From: Limnohabitans sp. MORI2
GTDB taxonomy: Bacteria; Pseudomonadota; Gammaproteobacteria; Burkholderiales; Burkholderiaceae_C
Direction of reading: 5' to 3'
Length of the DNA stretch: 64,000 nt
Assembly (NCBI RefSeq): GCF_027925025.1
Contig: NZ_AP027058.1
Location: 1,550,001 to 1,614,000 of the forward strand
Shown: one piece after another, positions 8,726-20,127 of the stretch
Position numbering within the stretch: position 1 is the stretch's first letter
Layout: every line of letters begins with the position of its first letter
Made by a program: the position numbers and the translations under genes
Notes under the pieces: model-generated
Database searches by the model: none
What the model saw: only the letters and a program-made list of their open reading frames with translations
Told to the model about the DNA's origin: nothing

Positions 8726-10105
8726 ATGAGCAGCGAACGCGCAACCATCATGCGTCATGCCGGCACTGTGATGGTCGGACAGCTGGCTGTGATGGCATTC
8801 AGCATCACTGACACATTGGTCGCCGGACACTTCGCAGACACAGCGCTCGCAGCATTGGCTGTTGCCTCGGCCACTTATGTCACAGTGCATATATCGCTGA
8901 TGGGCATGCTGCAAGCCTTACTGCCTGTTTGGGCTGAACTGCATGGCGCACAGCGTCATGCCGAGGTCGGACGATCGGTTCGACAAGCTTTGTACTTGTG
9001 TGCCATCACCGCCAGCTTAGGCATGTGGGCATTGCTCTGCCCAGATGTTTTATTGAACTGGACGCAAGTCCCTGCTGACTTGCAAGCTGAAGTTCGCGGC
9101 TATCTGAACATCGTGGCTTTTGGATTGCCCGCGTCATTGCTGTTTCGCATGTACAGCACACTCAATCAAAGCTTAGGCAAACCTAAGTTGGTGACGTGGG
9201 TGCAAGTCGGTGCTTTGATGGTCAAAATTCCACTGTCCATCGCTTTGGTATTGGGTATTCCAAACGTTCTGCCGCCCTTGGGTTTAGCTGGCTGTGCATG
9301 GGCAACCTTGGCAGTGATGATCCTCATGCTGGGACTGGCCGTTTGGTTGCTACGTACGCAAGACTTCTACAAGCCCTATCGGATTTGGGCACCTATGGAA
9401 AAACCACATGCAACCACACTGCTACGCTTCGTACGCTTAGGACTACCCAGTGGATTGGCCATCGGCGTGGAGGTCACCTCCTTCACCCTCATGTCTTTGT
9501 TCATCGCACGCTTAGGCGTCGTCGCCACCGCAAGCCACCAAATCGTGTCCAACATGACAGCGGTGCTCTACATGATTCCCTTGTCACTTTCCATCGCCAG
9601 CAGCTCGCGTGTGAGCTATTGGATTGGTGCTGGGCAAATTCATCGTGCGCGTCAGGCGCTACGAACAGGCCTGAGCTTGGTGCTGCTTCTGAGCCTGAGT
9701 TTGGCAGGTTTGATTGGGTGGCAACATCACACCATTGCACAGTTTTACACCCAGTCGCCGGAGGTGGCAGCATTGGCCGCCACGTTGCTGTTATGGCTAA
9801 TGCTCTACCACGTGGCCGATGCGGTGCAAGTGTTTTGCGTATTCACCCTGCGCTGCTACGGCATCACGGTACTGCCGCTTATCACTTACACCGTGTTGCT
9901 ATGGGGCTTAGGTTTGGCGGGCGGTTATGTGGTGGCTTATGGCGCAGGCTTTGATGTGTCGGGGTTGACATGGCTCACCCCTCAGTCACCCATTGCATTT
10001 TGGCAAACCGGCAGTTTGGCCTTGTATGTGACCACCGCAGTTTTATTGCCCGTGTTGTGGCGCGCCGCTTATCGTCCAACACGCGGCACTCAGGTGCGTC
10101 ATTGA
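8726..10105 (+). CDS. MATE family efflux transporter
   Basis: A 459-residue, twelve-segment membrane protein of the multidrug and toxin extrusion (MATE) superfamily, NorM-like branch. The two homologous halves are visible, with MVGQLAVMAFSITDTLVAGHF at the start of the first and PSGLAIGVEVTSFTLMSLF in the second. Family members use sodium or proton gradients to export cationic drugs; the substrate here is not predictable. It lies between the GT-C-like gene and the ArsC-like gene, whose ATG overlaps its stop (TGATG). Confidence 0.9.
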   Translation: MSSERATIMRHAGTVMVGQLAVMAFSITDTLVAGHFADTALAALAVASATYVTVHISLMGMLQALLPVWAELHGAQRHAEVGRSVRQALYLCAITASLGMWALLCPDVLLNWTQVPADLQAEVRGYLNIVAFGLPASLLFRMYSTLNQSLGKPKLVTWVQVGALMVKIPLSIALVLGIPNVLPPLGLAGCAWATLAVMILMLGLAVWLLRTQDFYKPYRIWAPMEKPHATTLLRFVRLGLPSGLAIGVEVTSFTLMSLFIARLGVVATASHQIVSNMTAVLYMIPLSLSIASSSRVSYWIGAGQIHRARQALRTGLSLVLLLSLSLAGLIGWQHHTIAQFYTQSPEVAALAATLLLWLMLYHVADAVQVFCVFTLRCYGITVLPLITYTVLLWGLGLAGGYVVAYGAGFDVSGLTWLTPQSPIAFWQTGSLALYVTTAVLLPVLWRAAYRPTRGTQVRH

Positions 10106-10476
10106 TGGATAAACCCATGAACGAAATCAAGATTTATCACAACCCCAAGTGCAGCAACTCACGCAATGCCTTAGCCCTCTTGCGCGAACATGGCTATGAG
10201 CCTGAAGTGGTTTTGTATTTGGACGCGCCACCGACACGCCATGAGTTACAAGACATCATCCAAGCCACGGGTGTTTCGGCACGCGCACTGATGCGCAGCA
10301 AAGAGGCGATTTATGCAGAGCTAGGTTTGGACAACCCGAACCTCACAGAAGACGCGCTGATCGATGCCATGCTGGCCCACCCCGTGCTGATGAACCGCCC
10401 TATCGTTATCACCCCCAACGGCACACGTTTGTGTCGTCCGCCAGAATTGGTGTTGGAGATATTGCCGACGACTTAA
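10105..10476 (+). CDS. arsC: ArsC-family arsenate reductase (glutaredoxin type)
   Basis: Thioredoxin-fold protein of 123 residues with the ArsC active-site cysteine (C16 in HNPKCSNSR) and the C-terminal signature [17 protein letters not shown]. In the family it reduces arsenate to arsenite with glutathione and glutaredoxin. No arsR, arsB or acr3 gene is near, so a role in arsenic resistance is not certain. Start at ATG 10105, overlapping the MATE stop; an internal ATG at 10117 is also plausible. The stop overlaps the convergent glmM stop by 4 bases. Confidence 0.88.
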   Translation: MDKPMNEIKIYHNPKCSNSRNALALLREHGYEPEVVLYLDAPPTRHELQDIIQATGVSARALMRSKEAIYAELGLDNPNLTEDALIDAMLAHPVLMNRPIVITPNGTRLCRPPELVLEILPTT

Positions 10477-11804
10477 GCCGACAAGGTATCGGCAATGCGC
10501 TTGGCGCACGCGTTGGCTTGCGCTTCATCACGGGCCTCGACCATCACACGCACCAAAGGCTCGGTGCCGCTGGCGCGAATGAGCACACGGCCTGTATCTG
10601 CCAACTCGGCCTCGGCTTTTTGCACTTCCTCTTTCATACGCGCATTTGATTGCCAATCTTGCCCTGGGCGCAAACGCACGTTGATGAGGGTTTGAGGAAA
10701 CAGCGTCACGTCTTTGAGCAACTCGGCCATCGTTTTGCCACTGCGTACGCAAGTTTGCAAAATTTGCAAAGCACTCACCAAGCCGTCCCCCGTGGTGTGC
10801 TTGTCCAAAGCCAGCAAGTGGCCTGAACCTTCGCCACCCAAAATCCATTTGTTTTTCGCGAGCTCTTCCAGCACATAACGGTCACCCACCTTGGCACGCA
10901 CAAAGCCAACGCCTCGTTTTTTCAAAGCCACTTCGACAGCCATATTCGTCATGAGGGTACCCACCACGCCCGGCACGACTTCGTCATTGGCTAATCGATC
11001 ATCCGCCATCAGGTACAACAACTCATCGCCGTTGTACAAGCGCCCTTGCGCATCCACCATTTGCAAGCGGTCAGCATCGCCATCCAACGCAATGCCAAAG
11101 TCGGCATGGTTGGCTTTGACGGCACGCACCAAAGCATCAGGATGCGTGGCGCCCACTTCATCGTTGATGTTCAAACCATCGGGGCTGCAACCGATCGCGA
11201 TCACATCAGCACCCAATTCGTGAAAGACCTTGGGCGCGATGTGATAAGCAGCACCGTGCGCTGCATCCACCACCACCTTCAAACCTTTAAGCGTGAGGTC
11301 ATTTGAAAACGTGCTCTTACAAAATTCAATGTAACGGCCCGCCGCATCGTCCAAGCGCTTGGTCTTACCAAGATTAGCCGAGTCCACCCACACAGGCGCT
11401 TCTTCCAAGGCGGCTTCCACAGCCAACTCCCAAGCATCGCTGAGCTTGTTGCCATTGGCACTGAAGAACTTGATGCCGTTGTCGGCAAACGGGTTATGGC
11501 TGGCACTGATGACCACGCCCAAGCTCGCGCGCTGCGCACGCGTGAGGTAGGCCACACCGGGTGTTGGCAAGGGCCCAAGCAGCACCACATTGACGCCTGC
11601 CGAGTTGAAACCAGACTCTAGGGCTGACTCCAGCATGTAGCCAGAGATGCGTGTGTCTTTGCCAATCAACACCGTGGGGTGCGCTTCGGTTTGCTTCAGC
11701 ACACGGCCCACAGCATGGGCCAAACGCAATACAAAGTCAGGGGTGATAGGCGCTTGACCCACGGTTCCGCGAATGCCGTCTGTGCCGAAATATTTGCGTG
11801 TCAT
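10473..11804 (-). CDS. glmM: Phosphoglucosamine mutase
   Basis: Converts glucosamine-6-phosphate to glucosamine-1-phosphate for UDP-GlcNAc, feeding both peptidoglycan and lipid A synthesis. The 443-residue product carries the four alpha-D-phosphohexomutase domains: active-site Ser102 in VISASHNP, the metal loop DGDADR near 245, the sugar-binding GEGSGH near 325 and the phosphate-binding RASGTEP near 410. The gene order ftsH-folP-glmM is common in proteobacteria. It lies 52 bases downstream of folP on the same strand. Confidence 0.97.
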   Translation of the reverse strand: MTRKYFGTDGIRGTVGQAPITPDFVLRLAHAVGRVLKQTEAHPTVLIGKDTRISGYMLESALESGFNSAGVNVVLLGPLPTPGVAYLTRAQRASLGVVISASHNPFADNGIKFFSANGNKLSDAWELAVEAALEEAPVWVDSANLGKTKRLDDAAGRYIEFCKSTFSNDLTLKGLKVVVDAAHGAAYHIAPKVFHELGADVIAIGCSPDGLNINDEVGATHPDALVRAVKANHADFGIALDGDADRLQMVDAQGRLYNGDELLYLMADDRLANDEVVPGVVGTLMTNMAVEVALKKRGVGFVRAKVGDRYVLEELAKNKWILGGEGSGHLLALDKHTTGDGLVSALQILQTCVRSGKTMAELLKDVTLFPQTLINVRLRPGQDWQSNARMKEEVQKAEAELADTGRVLIRASGTEPLVRVMVEARDEAQANACAKRIADTLSA

Positions 11805-11856
11805 CTTATTTGCCTTGGTATTTGTTGTTGTTTTTTATCGGTTTGAGGTGATTGTC

Positions 11857-12681
11857 TCAAACTTGAGCGGCCTGCCAAACTTTGAGTGCTTGAACGGTTT
11901 GCGCCACATCATGCACACGCACAATTCGTGCGCCGCGCTCAACAGCGATGACCGCCGCAGCCACGCTAGGCAGCATGCGATCACCCACCTCACACCCCGT
12001 CACTGCCCCGATAGACGATTTACGTGACCATCCCACGAGCAAGGGATAGCCCAAGGTCAACAGCTGTTTTTGATGCGCTAGCAGCTCAAAGTTTTGAGCC
12101 ACTGTTTTACCAAACCCCACTCCGGGATCAAGGGCAATACGCTCGTGTGCAACACCCAAAGCTTGCAAGGCTTGTGCGTTGTGCATTAAAAATTCTGCAA
12201 CAGGCTGCGTGATGCTTCCTTGCATCGGCCATGTCTGCATGGTTTGGGGCTCCCCGTGCATGTGCATCAAACACACGCCACATGCAGGGTGTGCAGCAAC
12301 TACTTGCTGAGCGCCGATCTGACGCAAAGCCCACACATCGTTGATGATGTCTGCCCCCGCATCCAACACTGCTTGCATGACCTCGGCTTTGTAGGTATCC
12401 ACAGAAATCGGCACATTCAAACGCACTGCTTCGCGCACCACGGGCAACACGCGCGCTAACTCCTCCTCCAAGCTCACGGCGGGCGCACCGGGTCGGGTTG
12501 ACTCACCGCCAATATCCAAAATATGTGCGCCTTCTTTGAGCAGTTGCTCGCAATGGGCCAACGCCTGATGTGTGCTGGCGTGTTGTCCGCCATCTGAGAA
12601 CGAGTCAGGCGTGACATTGACGATGCCCATCACCTGAGGTTGGTTGAGATCAATGCGAAAACGTGAGGTTTGCCAAAACAT
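11857..12681 (-). CDS. folP: Dihydropteroate synthase
   Basis: Joins p-aminobenzoate to the pterin pyrophosphate in folate synthesis; the sulfonamide target. The 274-residue TIM-barrel protein shows MGIVNVTPDSFSDGG, the ILDIGGESTRPGA loop, DPGVGFGKT and a C-terminal RVHDV. ATG 12681 was preferred over GTG 12687 because GGAG (12687-12690 on this strand) is then 5 bases upstream. A strong terminator sits between ftsH and this gene, so folP-glmM expression depends on read-through or on a promoter near or inside the ftsH end. Confidence 0.96.
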   Translation of the reverse strand: MFWQTSRFRIDLNQPQVMGIVNVTPDSFSDGGQHASTHQALAHCEQLLKEGAHILDIGGESTRPGAPAVSLEEELARVLPVVREAVRLNVPISVDTYKAEVMQAVLDAGADIINDVWALRQIGAQQVVAAHPACGVCLMHMHGEPQTMQTWPMQGSITQPVAEFLMHNAQALQALGVAHERIALDPGVGFGKTVAQNFELLAHQKQLLTLGYPLLVGWSRKSSIGAVTGCEVGDRMLPSVAAAVIAVERGARIVRVHDVAQTVQALKVWQAAQV

Positions 12682-12693
12682 AAACACTCCATG

Positions 12694-12718
12694 AAAAACG
12701 GGGCTTACGCCCCGTTTT
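12694..12718 (-). terminator. Terminator between ftsH and folP
   Basis: Perfect 10-base stem (AAAACGGGGC at 12695-12704, GCCCCGTTTT at 12709-12718) with a 4-base loop, followed on the minus strand by a T-run. It lies after the ftsH stop and ends just before the folP ribosome-binding site. Confidence 0.85.
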
Positions 12719-12735
12719 CGGTTCTTCGTTGCGCT

Positions 12736-14649
12736 TTAAGCAGCGCTGGGTGATGGATCGGCTTGAACCGCAGGGCTGCCACCGCTGCCATCGCCACCTG
12801 AAGGGGTGCGTGGTGTCCAGTCTTTGGGTGGACGTGGCTCACGACCTTCCATGATGTCGTCAATTTGCTCTTTGTCGATGGTTTCCCACTCAAGCAAAGC
12901 CTTTGCCATGGTGTGCATCTTGTCGCTGTTGAATTCAATCAAACGGCGAGCCAAGTTGTATTGCTCATCAATGATGCGACGCACTTCCACATCCACTTTT
13001 TGCATGGTGGCCTCTGACATGCTGGTGGTCTTGGTGACTGAGCGGCCCAAAAACACTTCGCCTTCGTTCTCGGCGTAGACCATGGGGCCCAAGGCCTCGG
13101 TCATGCCGTAACGCGTCACCATGTCACGTGCGATCGATGTAGCGCGCTCAAAGTCATTGCTTGCACCTGTGGTCATTTGGTTCATGAACACTTCTTCGGC
13201 GATACGGCCACCAAACAACATGCTGATTTGGTTCAGCATGTATTCACGGTCGTAGCTATAACGGTCTTTTTCAGGCAGGCTCATGGTCACGCCCAAAGCG
13301 CGACCACGCGGAATGATGGTCACTTTGTGTACGGGGTCACACTTGGGCAAGAGCTTGCCAATCAAGGCGTGACCGGCTTCGTGGTAGGCCGTGTTCTTAC
13401 GCTCTTCTTCGGGCATCACCATGCTCTTGCGCTCGGGGCCCATCAAGATTTTGTCTTTGGCTTTTTCGAAGTCTTGCATCTCGACCACGCGCGCGTTGCG
13501 GCGCGCAGCCATCAAGGCAGCTTCGTTACACAGGTTGGCCAAATCAGCACCGCTCATGCCTGGTGTGCCACGTGCAATCACGCTGGCGTTCACGTCTTGG
13601 CCAATTGGCACTTTGCGCATATGCACATTCAAAATTTGCTCACGACCCCGGATATCAGGCAAGGTCACATACACCTGGCGGTCAAAGCGGCCGGGGCGCA
13701 GCAAAGCGGCATCCAAGATGTCAGGACGGTTGGTGGCAGCCACCACGATGACGCCGAGGTTGGTTTCAAAACCATCCATCTCGACCAACATTTGGTTCAA
13801 GGTTTGTTCGCGCTCATCGTTGCCACCGCCCACACCGGCACCACGTTGGCGACCCACAGCATCAATCTCGTCAATGAAGATGATGCAAGGTGCATTCTTT
13901 TTCGCGTTCTCGAACATGTCGCGCACACGTGCCGCGCCCACGCCTACAAACATCTCAACGAAGTCTGAACCCGAGATGCTGAAGAACGGCACTTTGGCTT
14001 CGCCAGCAATGCCTTTGGCCAACAATGTCTTACCAGTACCGGGAGGGCCAACCAACAACAAACCACGTGGAATCCGACCACCCAATTTTTGGAAGCGTTG
14101 TGGGTCTTTCAAGAAGTCCACGACTTCTTTGACTTCTTCTTTGGCTTCGTCGCAACCTGCCACGTCAGCAAACGTGACTTGGTTGTTGTTTTCGTCGAGC
14201 ATGCGCGCTTTGCTTTTGCCAAAGCTGAACGCCCCGCCCTTGCCGCCGCCTTGCATCTGACGCATGAAGTACACCCATACACCAATGAGCAACAGCATGG
14301 GGCCCCAGCTGACCAGCAGGGTCATCAGGAGCGAGCCTTCTTCGCGGGGCTTGACGTCAAACTTCACGCCATTGGCGATCAAGTCGCCCACCAAACCACG
14401 GTCGAGATAAGTGGCCGTCGTACGAATCTTGCGGTCGTCGTTGGTGACAGCGCTAATTTCTGTACCGCCCTGACCTTCTTGAATGGTGGCGGTTTTGATG
14501 CGCTTGGCGCGAACTTCTTCAAGGAAGTCCGAATAGCCAAGGTAGCCAGAGCCTGCGCCTGGGCGTGTTTCAAACTGTTTGAACACAGTGAACATCACCA
14601 AAGCGATGACCAACCAAACAGCGACTTTTGAGAACCATTGATTATTCAA
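12736..14649 (-). CDS. ftsH: ATP-dependent zinc metalloprotease FtsH
   Basis: Membrane-anchored hexameric AAA+ protease that degrades misplaced membrane proteins and regulatory proteins such as LpxC in E. coli. The 637-residue product has two N-terminal membrane segments (about 8-25 and 108-130), Walker A GPPGTGKT near 200, Walker [12 protein letters not shown], the second region of homology ATNRPDILD...RPGRFDR and the zinc site HEAGH near 420. The C-terminal tail is Pro/Gly/Ser-rich. It follows rlmE with a gap of about 107 bases, the classical rlmE-ftsH pairing. Confidence 0.98.
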   Translation of the reverse strand: MNNQWFSKVAVWLVIALVMFTVFKQFETRPGAGSGYLGYSDFLEEVRAKRIKTATIQEGQGGTEISAVTNDDRKIRTTATYLDRGLVGDLIANGVKFDVKPREEGSLLMTLLVSWGPMLLLIGVWVYFMRQMQGGGKGGAFSFGKSKARMLDENNNQVTFADVAGCDEAKEEVKEVVDFLKDPQRFQKLGGRIPRGLLLVGPPGTGKTLLAKGIAGEAKVPFFSISGSDFVEMFVGVGAARVRDMFENAKKNAPCIIFIDEIDAVGRQRGAGVGGGNDEREQTLNQMLVEMDGFETNLGVIVVAATNRPDILDAALLRPGRFDRQVYVTLPDIRGREQILNVHMRKVPIGQDVNASVIARGTPGMSGADLANLCNEAALMAARRNARVVEMQDFEKAKDKILMGPERKSMVMPEEERKNTAYHEAGHALIGKLLPKCDPVHKVTIIPRGRALGVTMSLPEKDRYSYDREYMLNQISMLFGGRIAEEVFMNQMTTGASNDFERATSIARDMVTRYGMTEALGPMVYAENEGEVFLGRSVTKTTSMSEATMQKVDVEVRRIIDEQYNLARRLIEFNSDKMHTMAKALLEWETIDKEQIDDIMEGREPRPPKDWTPRTPSGGDGSGGSPAVQADPSPSAA

Positions 14650-14721
14650 TGTGGGCTCCGAAATAAGAAAAGTACGAGATGTACTGAGATGGGCCTGATT
14701 TTAGGCGTTTCAAGCACTGGG

Positions 14722-14747
14722 GGCTGCTTTATTCATCGCAAGCAGCC
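14722..14747. other. Hairpin between rlmE and ftsH
   Basis: Inverted arms GGCTGCTT (14722-14729) and AAGCAGCC (14740-14747) with a 10-base spacer, placed just after the rlmE stop. There is no T-run on either side, so it is not a classical intrinsic terminator; it could protect the rlmE 3' end or be an attenuating structure ahead of ftsH. Confidence 0.35.
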
Positions 14748-14756
14748 TTAGAAAAA

Positions 14757-15431
14757 TCAAGGATTTGCGCAAACGCGACTTTTCACGCCCATACCAACCA
14801 AAAAGGTTTCACTTGACTTATCACGGCTGGCCTTTGGTTTGATCGGTTTGACCACGCGAAACGTGCTTTTGAACAAGTTCACCAAATCGCTGTAACCGCT
14901 GCCGTGAAAGAGTTTGACCACCAATGCACCATCGTCCTTGAGGTGCTTTTGCGCAAAGTCCACCGCCAGCTCAATCAAATGGGCAATGCGAGTGGCATCG
15001 GTCGACTCAATCCCCGTCAGATTGGGAGCCATGTCAGACACCACCACATCCACAATTCGGCCTTGCAAGGCGGCTTCTAGCTGTGCCAAGACCTCTTCCT
15101 CACGGAAATCACCCTGGATATAGGTCACATCTTCAATCGGCTCCATGGGCAAGATATCTAAGCCGATGATGGTGCCATTGAGTTCACCAACTGCCGCCCC
15201 ACTGGGAGACATACGACGGCGCAAATATTGACACCATGCCCCAGGTGTGCACCCCAAATCAACCACGGTGTAGCCGGGCTTGATGAGGTGAAGCTGTTCG
15301 TCGATTTCCTTGAGCTTGTAAGCCGCACGCGCACGGTAGCCGTCTTTTTGAGCCAGCTTGACGTAGGTATCGTTCACATGGTCGTTCAACCATGTTTTGT
15401 TGACCTTTTTGCTTTTAGTTTTAGCTTTCAA
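14757..15431 (-). CDS. rlmE: 23S rRNA 2'-O-ribose U2552 methyltransferase
   Basis: FtsJ-type methyltransferase that methylates U2552 in the A-loop of 23S rRNA using S-adenosylmethionine. The 224-residue product has a basic N-terminal tail rich in Lys, [11 protein letters not shown], the SAM motif [26 protein letters not shown] and SSETFLVG, giving the K-D-K-E tetrad. A TTG at 15431 is the best start: AGAGG lies 6 bases upstream, the length matches the family and no ATG is suitably placed; the frame further upstream runs into the divergent yhbY. ftsH follows downstream. Confidence 0.94.
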   Translation of the reverse strand: MKAKTKSKKVNKTWLNDHVNDTYVKLAQKDGYRARAAYKLKEIDEQLHLIKPGYTVVDLGCTPGAWCQYLRRRMSPSGAAVGELNGTIIGLDILPMEPIEDVTYIQGDFREEEVLAQLEAALQGRIVDVVVSDMAPNLTGIESTDATRIAHLIELAVDFAQKHLKDDGALVVKLFHGSGYSDLVNLFKSTFRVVKPIKPKASRDKSSETFLVGMGVKSRVCANP

Positions 15432-15465
15432 TTCATACCTCTGAGCGAGCGGGGATAATACCCCC

Positions 15466-15939
15466 ATGCCCGCAATACAACTCACACCTGCTCAACGCAA
15501 AATTCACCGCGCCGAAGCGCACCATTTAGACCCTGTTGTCATGATTGGCAACGATGGCTTAACACCTGCCGTGATCAAAGAAGCCGAGATGGCGCTCAAC
15601 GCGCACGGCCTCATCAAAATCCGCGTGTTGGGCGACGACCGCCAAGCGCGCGAAGCCATGTTTGTCGCTTTGGCTGACCAACTCAACGCGGCCCCCATAC
15701 AACACATCGGCAAACTGTTTGTGTTGTGGCGCCCTCGCGCTGAAAAAGAACGCACCGTTGACGAAGACCGCATGGCCGGCCCTCGCGATGTGAAAGTGCT
15801 CAAGTACAGCAGCCGAGGCGGCCAACGCCCCGAAGTAAAAACTCTGCGCGTGCTGGGCAACCAACGCCTGACATCTGGCGGTCAAGTCAAACGCGCCAAA
15901 CCCAAAAAGATTTCGGTCAAAAAGCGCAGCTTGGGTTAA
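15466..15939 (+). CDS. yhbY: YhbY family CRM-domain RNA-binding protein
   Basis: Protein of 157 residues with an N-terminal CRM domain (about 5-95: [36 protein letters not shown]), known in E. coli to associate with pre-50S particles. The C-terminal 55 residues are a basic extension rich in Lys, Arg and Gly, not in the short E. coli protein, which probably adds RNA contacts. It diverges from rlmE with only about 34 bases between start codons, linking two ribosome assembly genes. Its terminator lies inside the convergent DUF4149 gene. Confidence 0.92.
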   Translation: MPAIQLTPAQRKIHRAEAHHLDPVVMIGNDGLTPAVIKEAEMALNAHGLIKIRVLGDDRQAREAMFVALADQLNAAPIQHIGKLFVLWRPRAEKERTVDEDRMAGPRDVKVLKYSSRGGQRPEVKTLRVLGNQRLTSGGQVKRAKPKKISVKKRSLG

Positions 15940-16370
15940 TGGCTAGATTCTGAGCTTGCTGCAACGGCAAGCTCTTTTTTGTCGGGGTACAAGGCCCAGA
16001 GCACCTTTGCAGCACACACCCACTGCAACGCATAAAAAGCCGTACCTAAGTTGTGCCACAGCATCAGATTGTCACGCGCCACGATGTGGGGCTTCACAGC
16101 CACCTCAATCAACAGGGCACACAGCATGCCACCAATCACCCAAGGTGATGGCGTATGTGAGTCGTCTTGATTTAAGCGCTTAGCAGCTAGCAAAAGCAAC
16201 AGACCACACACCAGTGACAACCAAGATTGCGCAGTGAAAAGCTTTGCAGCCATTTGTCCAGCGATGGCTGGTGTCTCCAAATGCATAAACAGCATGGGCA
16301 CCACCATGAAGCCCACCGCACACAGGCTACCCCACCACAGCGCCGCCAAGAAAATCTGTAGCCGCGCCAT
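15936..16370 (-). CDS. DUF4149 membrane protein
   Basis: A 144-residue inner-membrane protein with four hydrophobic segments, of the DUF4149 family often found next to greA in Burkholderiales. Function unknown. The N-terminal segment LAALWWGSLCAVGFMVVPMLF and the third-segment HNLGTAFYALQW are typical. Its stop overlaps the yhbY stop by 4 bases, and its C-terminal codons ([14 protein letters not shown]) contain the yhbY terminator. It starts 8 bases after the greA stop, so it probably belongs to the carAB-greA transcript. Confidence 0.85.
   Translation of the reverse strand: MARLQIFLAALWWGSLCAVGFMVVPMLFMHLETPAIAGQMAAKLFTAQSWLSLVCGLLLLLAAKRLNQDDSHTPSPWVIGGMLCALLIEVAVKPHIVARDNLMLWHNLGTAFYALQWVCAAKVLWALYPDKKELAVAASSESSH
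15952..15980 (+). terminator. yhbY terminator inside the convergent gene
   Basis: Perfect 8-base stem GAGCTTGC (15952-15959) and GCAAGCTC (15967-15974), 7-base loop, followed by six T. It starts 13 bases after the yhbY stop and lies wholly within the last codons of the minus-strand DUF4149 gene. Confidence 0.85.
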
Positions 16371-16378
16371 GTGAGGGG

Positions 16379-16855
16379 TTAGAGGTAAGAGACCTTGACC
16401 ACTTCGTAGTGCTTCACACCGCCTGGTGCTTGCACTTCGGCCACATCACCCTCTTCCTTGCCAATCAAGGCGCGGGCGATGGGGCTGCTGATGTTGATGA
16501 GACCGAGTTTCAAATCGGCTTCGTCTTCACCCACGATTTGGTAAGTCACCTTGTCGCCGGTGTCTTCGTCTTCCAATGCAACCGTAGCGCCAAACACCAC
16601 ACGACCACCCGCATCGAGCGATGCTGGGTCAATGATTTGAGCCACCGACAGCTTGCCTTCAATTTCTTGAATGCGACCTTCGATGAAACCTTGACGGTCT
16701 TTGGCTGCGTCGTATTCCGCGTTTTCGCTCAAGTCGCCTTGGGCACGTGCTTCAGCGATCGCAGCAATCACGTTGGGACGCTCAATGGTTTTGAGTTTAT
16801 GCAACTCGTCCTTGAGCTTTTCTGCGCCACGTTTGGTGATAGGAACTGTACTCAT
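16379..16855 (-). CDS. greA: Transcript cleavage factor GreA
   Basis: Binds the secondary channel of RNA polymerase and stimulates cleavage of backtracked RNA. The 158-residue product has the N-terminal antiparallel coiled coil (about 1-75) with the acidic tip [12 protein letters not shown] carrying the catalytic Asp/Glu, and the C-terminal FKBP-like domain with [14 protein letters not shown]. It lies 9 bases downstream of carB, an arrangement known in beta- and gammaproteobacteria (carAB-greA). Confidence 0.97.
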   Translation of the reverse strand: MSTVPITKRGAEKLKDELHKLKTIERPNVIAAIAEARAQGDLSENAEYDAAKDRQGFIEGRIQEIEGKLSVAQIIDPASLDAGGRVVFGATVALEDEDTGDKVTYQIVGEDEADLKLGLINISSPIARALIGKEEGDVAEVQAPGGVKHYEVVKVSYL

Positions 16856-16864
16856 CGTGCGTCC

Positions 16865-19800
16865 TTAAGCTGTCAATTGGGCGTGCATTTCTTGCACCGA
16901 AATAACTTCCAACTTGTCCATGTACTTCATGCCTTCCACAGCCGCTTCCGCGCCGGCGATGGTGGTGAAAGTGGTCACGCGATTGAGCAATGCCGAGGTA
17001 CGAATGTGACGCGAATCAGCAATCGCATTGCGACGCTCTTCCACGGTGTTGATGACCAACACGACTTCGTTGTTCTTTATGCTGTCCACGATGTGTGGGC
17101 GACCTTCAGTCACTTTGTTCACCACATCGCAAGGCACACCCGCCTCCATAATTGCAGACGCAGTACCTTTGGTGGCAATTAATTCAAAGCCCAAGGCAGA
17201 CAGCTCACGCGCCACTTTGATGGCACGGGGCTTGTCGTTGTTCTTCACCGAGATGAACACCTTGCCTGTCGAGCGACCATCGGCATCGCGTGGACGAGGC
17301 AACTTGGTGCCTGCACCCAGTTGGCTCTTCACGAATGCTTCGCCAAATGTTTTACCCACGCCCATGACTTCGCCCGTGGACTTCATCTCTGGGCCAAGAA
17401 TCGTATCGACACCTGGGAACTTCACAAATGGGAACACTGCTTCTTTCACGCTGAAATAAGGCGGTGTGACTTCTTTGGCGATACCTTGTGATGCGAGCGT
17501 TTGACCAGCCATGCAACGTGCTGCCACCTTGGCCAACTGAATGCCAGTCGCTTTGGACACATAAGGCACGGTGCGTGACGCGCGCGGGTTCACTTCGAGC
17601 ACGTAGATGACGTCTTTGCCATCCACATGTTGAATCGCGAACTGCACGTTCATCAAGCCGACCACATTCAAAGCACCGGCCATCGCAGCGGATTGGCGCT
17701 TGAGTTCAGTCACTGTGGCGTCTGACAATGAGTAAGGAGGTAAGGAGCAAGCCGAGTCACCGCTGTGCACGCCCGCTTGTTCAATGTGTTCCATCACGCC
17801 GCCGATGAAGGTCTTGCCTTCTGGGTCGCGCAAGCAGTCAACATCGCACTCGATGGCGTCGTTCAAGAAACGGTCCAAGAGCACGGGCGAGTCGTTCGAC
17901 ACTTTGACCGCTTCGCGCATGTAGCGCTCAAGGTCACGTTGCTCATGCACGATTTCCATCGCACGACCACCCAACACATAGCTGGGGCGAACCACCAAGG
18001 GGTAGCCCAACTCAGCGGCTTTTTCAAGCGCTTCGGTTTCAGTGCGTGCAGTAGCGTTGGGGGGTTGGCGCAAGCCGAGGTCTTGCAACAACTTTTGAAA
18101 ACGCTCACGGTCTTCCGCAGCGTCAATCATGTCGGGGCTGGTACCAATGATGGGCACGCCAGCAGCTTCTAAGCCGAGCGCCAATTTCAAAGGTGTTTGA
18201 CCACCGTATTGAACGATGACGCCAGTTGGTTTTTCTTTGTCCACGATTTCGAGCACGTCTTCGAGCGTCAATGGCTCAAAGTACAAGCGGTCCGACGTGT
18301 CGTAGTCGGTCGACACAGTCTCTGGGTTGCAGTTGACCATGATGGTTTCATAGCCGTCTTCGCGCATGGCGAGTGCAGCGTGAACGCAGCAGTAGTCAAA
18401 CTCAATACCTTGGCCGATGCGGTTAGGACCGCCGCCGAGCACCATGATTTTTTTGTTGGTGGTGGGTTCTGCTTCGCACTCACCATCACCATGGCCTTCG
18501 TAGCACGAGTACATGTACGCCGTGTCTGTGGAGAACTCAGCTGCACAGGTATCCACGCGCTTGTACACAGGACGAACATTCAACGCATGGCGACGTGCAC
18601 GCACAGCGTGCTCTGTGGTCTTGAGCAACTTGGCCAAGCGGCGATCGGAGAAGCCCTTCTTTTTCAAGGCGCGCAACTCTTGGGCAGAAATTGCTTCGAG
18701 CGTGGTGGTCTCAAGCTCCAACTCGATCTTCACGATCTCTTCAATCTGCACCAAGAACCAGCGGTCAATCTTGGTGAGCGAGAACACTTCTTCCACGCTC
18801 ATGCCTTGCGCAAACGCATCGCCCACATACCAAATGCGCTCTGGACCTGGCTCGCCCAGTTCCTTCTCGAGCACTTCGCGGTCTTGCGTTTTTTCGTTCA
18901 TGCCATCCACGCCCACTTCCAAACCGCGCAAGGCTTTTTGGAAGGACTCTTGGAAGGTACGCCCCATGGCCATGACCTCGCCCACCGATTTCATTTGGGT
19001 GGTCAAGCGGCTGTCAGCGGTTGGAAATTTCTCAAACGCAAAACGTGGAATCTTCGTCACCACATAGTCGATCGATGGCTCGAACGACGCAGGCGTAGCA
19101 CCGCCCGTGATTTCGTTGCGGAGCTCATCAAGCGTGTAGCCCACAGCCAACTTAGCTGCGACTTTCGCAATCGGGAAACCCGTGGCTTTAGAAGCCAATG
19201 CCGATGAACGCGACACACGTGGATTCATCTCAATGACGACCATACGACCGTCTTTCGGATTGATGGAGAACTGCACGTTCGAACCGCCGGTGTCCACACC
19301 AATCTCACGCAACACAGCCAACGAGGCATTGCGCATGATTTGGTATTCCTTGTCGGTCAAGGTTTGCGCGGGCGCCACGGTGATCGAGTCACCGGTGTGC
19401 ACACCCATAGGGTCTAAGTTTTCGATCGAGCAAATGATGATGCAGTTGTCCGCCTTGTCGCGCACCACTTCCATCTCATACTCTTTCCAGCCGACGAGCG
19501 ATTCTTCAATCAACAACTCATTGGTGGGTGACGCTTCCAAGCCTCGCTTGCAAATCGTTTCAAACTCTTCCGAGTTGTAGGCAATACCACCGCCTGTGCC
19601 GCCGAGCGTGAAGCTGGGGCGAATGACAGTGGGGAAGCCCACGCGCTTTTGCACATCCCACGCTTCTTCCATGCTGTGGGCAATGCCTGAACGCGCAGAG
19701 CCCAAACCGATCTTGGTCATGGCGTCTTTGAACTTTAAGCGGTCTTCGGCTTTGTCGATGGCTTCAGGCGTTGCGCCAATTAGCTCGACCTTGTACTTGG

Positions 19801-20125
19801 CCAACACGCCGTGGTGCCACAAGTCCAACGCACAGTTGAGCGCGGTTTGGCCGCCCATGGTGGGCAGGATGGCATCGGGACGCTCTTTGGCAATGATCTT
19901 CTCAACCGTTTGCCAAGTGATGGGCTCAATGTAGGTGACGTCTGCCGTGGCTGGATCGGTCATGATCGTGGCAGGGTTGCTGTTGATCAAGATGACTTTG
20001 TAGCCCTCTTCACGCAACGCTTTACACGCTTGCACGCCAGAGTAATCAAACTCACACGCCTGACCAATGATGATCGGGCCTGCGCCGATGATGAGAATAC
20101 TTTTAATGTCGGAACGCTTGGGCAT
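16865..20125 (-). CDS. carB: Carbamoyl-phosphate synthase large subunit
   Basis: Makes carbamoyl phosphate from bicarbonate, ATP and ammonia channelled from CarA, for pyrimidines and arginine. At 1086 residues it is full length: two homologous ATP-grasp halves (the first begins [24 protein letters not shown], the second [21 protein letters not shown] near 560), and a C-terminal MGS-like allosteric domain (about 945-1086) that binds UMP or ornithine in E. coli. Start ATG lies 2 bases after the carA stop. Confidence 0.98.
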   Translation of the reverse strand: MPKRSDIKSILIIGAGPIIIGQACEFDYSGVQACKALREEGYKVILINSNPATIMTDPATADVTYIEPITWQTVEKIIAKERPDAILPTMGGQTALNCALDLWHHGVLAKYKVELIGATPEAIDKAEDRLKFKDAMTKIGLGSARSGIAHSMEEAWDVQKRVGFPTVIRPSFTLGGTGGGIAYNSEEFETICKRGLEASPTNELLIEESLVGWKEYEMEVVRDKADNCIIICSIENLDPMGVHTGDSITVAPAQTLTDKEYQIMRNASLAVLREIGVDTGGSNVQFSINPKDGRMVVIEMNPRVSRSSALASKATGFPIAKVAAKLAVGYTLDELRNEITGGATPASFEPSIDYVVTKIPRFAFEKFPTADSRLTTQMKSVGEVMAMGRTFQESFQKALRGLEVGVDGMNEKTQDREVLEKELGEPGPERIWYVGDAFAQGMSVEEVFSLTKIDRWFLVQIEEIVKIELELETTTLEAISAQELRALKKKGFSDRRLAKLLKTTEHAVRARRHALNVRPVYKRVDTCAAEFSTDTAYMYSCYEGHGDGECEAEPTTNKKIMVLGGGPNRIGQGIEFDYCCVHAALAMREDGYETIMVNCNPETVSTDYDTSDRLYFEPLTLEDVLEIVDKEKPTGVIVQYGGQTPLKLALGLEAAGVPIIGTSPDMIDAAEDRERFQKLLQDLGLRQPPNATARTETEALEKAAELGYPLVVRPSYVLGGRAMEIVHEQRDLERYMREAVKVSNDSPVLLDRFLNDAIECDVDCLRDPEGKTFIGGVMEHIEQAGVHSGDSACSLPPYSLSDATVTELKRQSAAMAGALNVVGLMNVQFAIQHVDGKDVIYVLEVNPRASRTVPYVSKATGIQLAKVAARCMAGQTLASQGIAKEVTPPYFSVKEAVFPFVKFPGVDTILGPEMKSTGEVMGVGKTFGEAFVKSQLGAGTKLPRPRDADGRSTGKVFISVKNNDKPRAIKVARELSALGFELIATKGTASAIMEAGVPCDVVNKVTEGRPHIVDSIKNNEVVLVINTVEERRNAIADSRHIRTSALLNRVTTFTTIAGAEAAVEGMKYMDKLEVISVQEMHAQLTA

Positions 20126-20127
20126 GA

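Noticed and set aside
13177..13968. A 263-codon open frame antisense to ftsH
   Set aside because: Shadow of the AAA+ domain; composition is His/Thr/Val-rich as expected from antisense of conserved codons.
18197..19207. A 336-codon open frame antisense to carB
   Set aside because: Shadow frame of carB with no recognisable domain, signal or ribosome-binding site.
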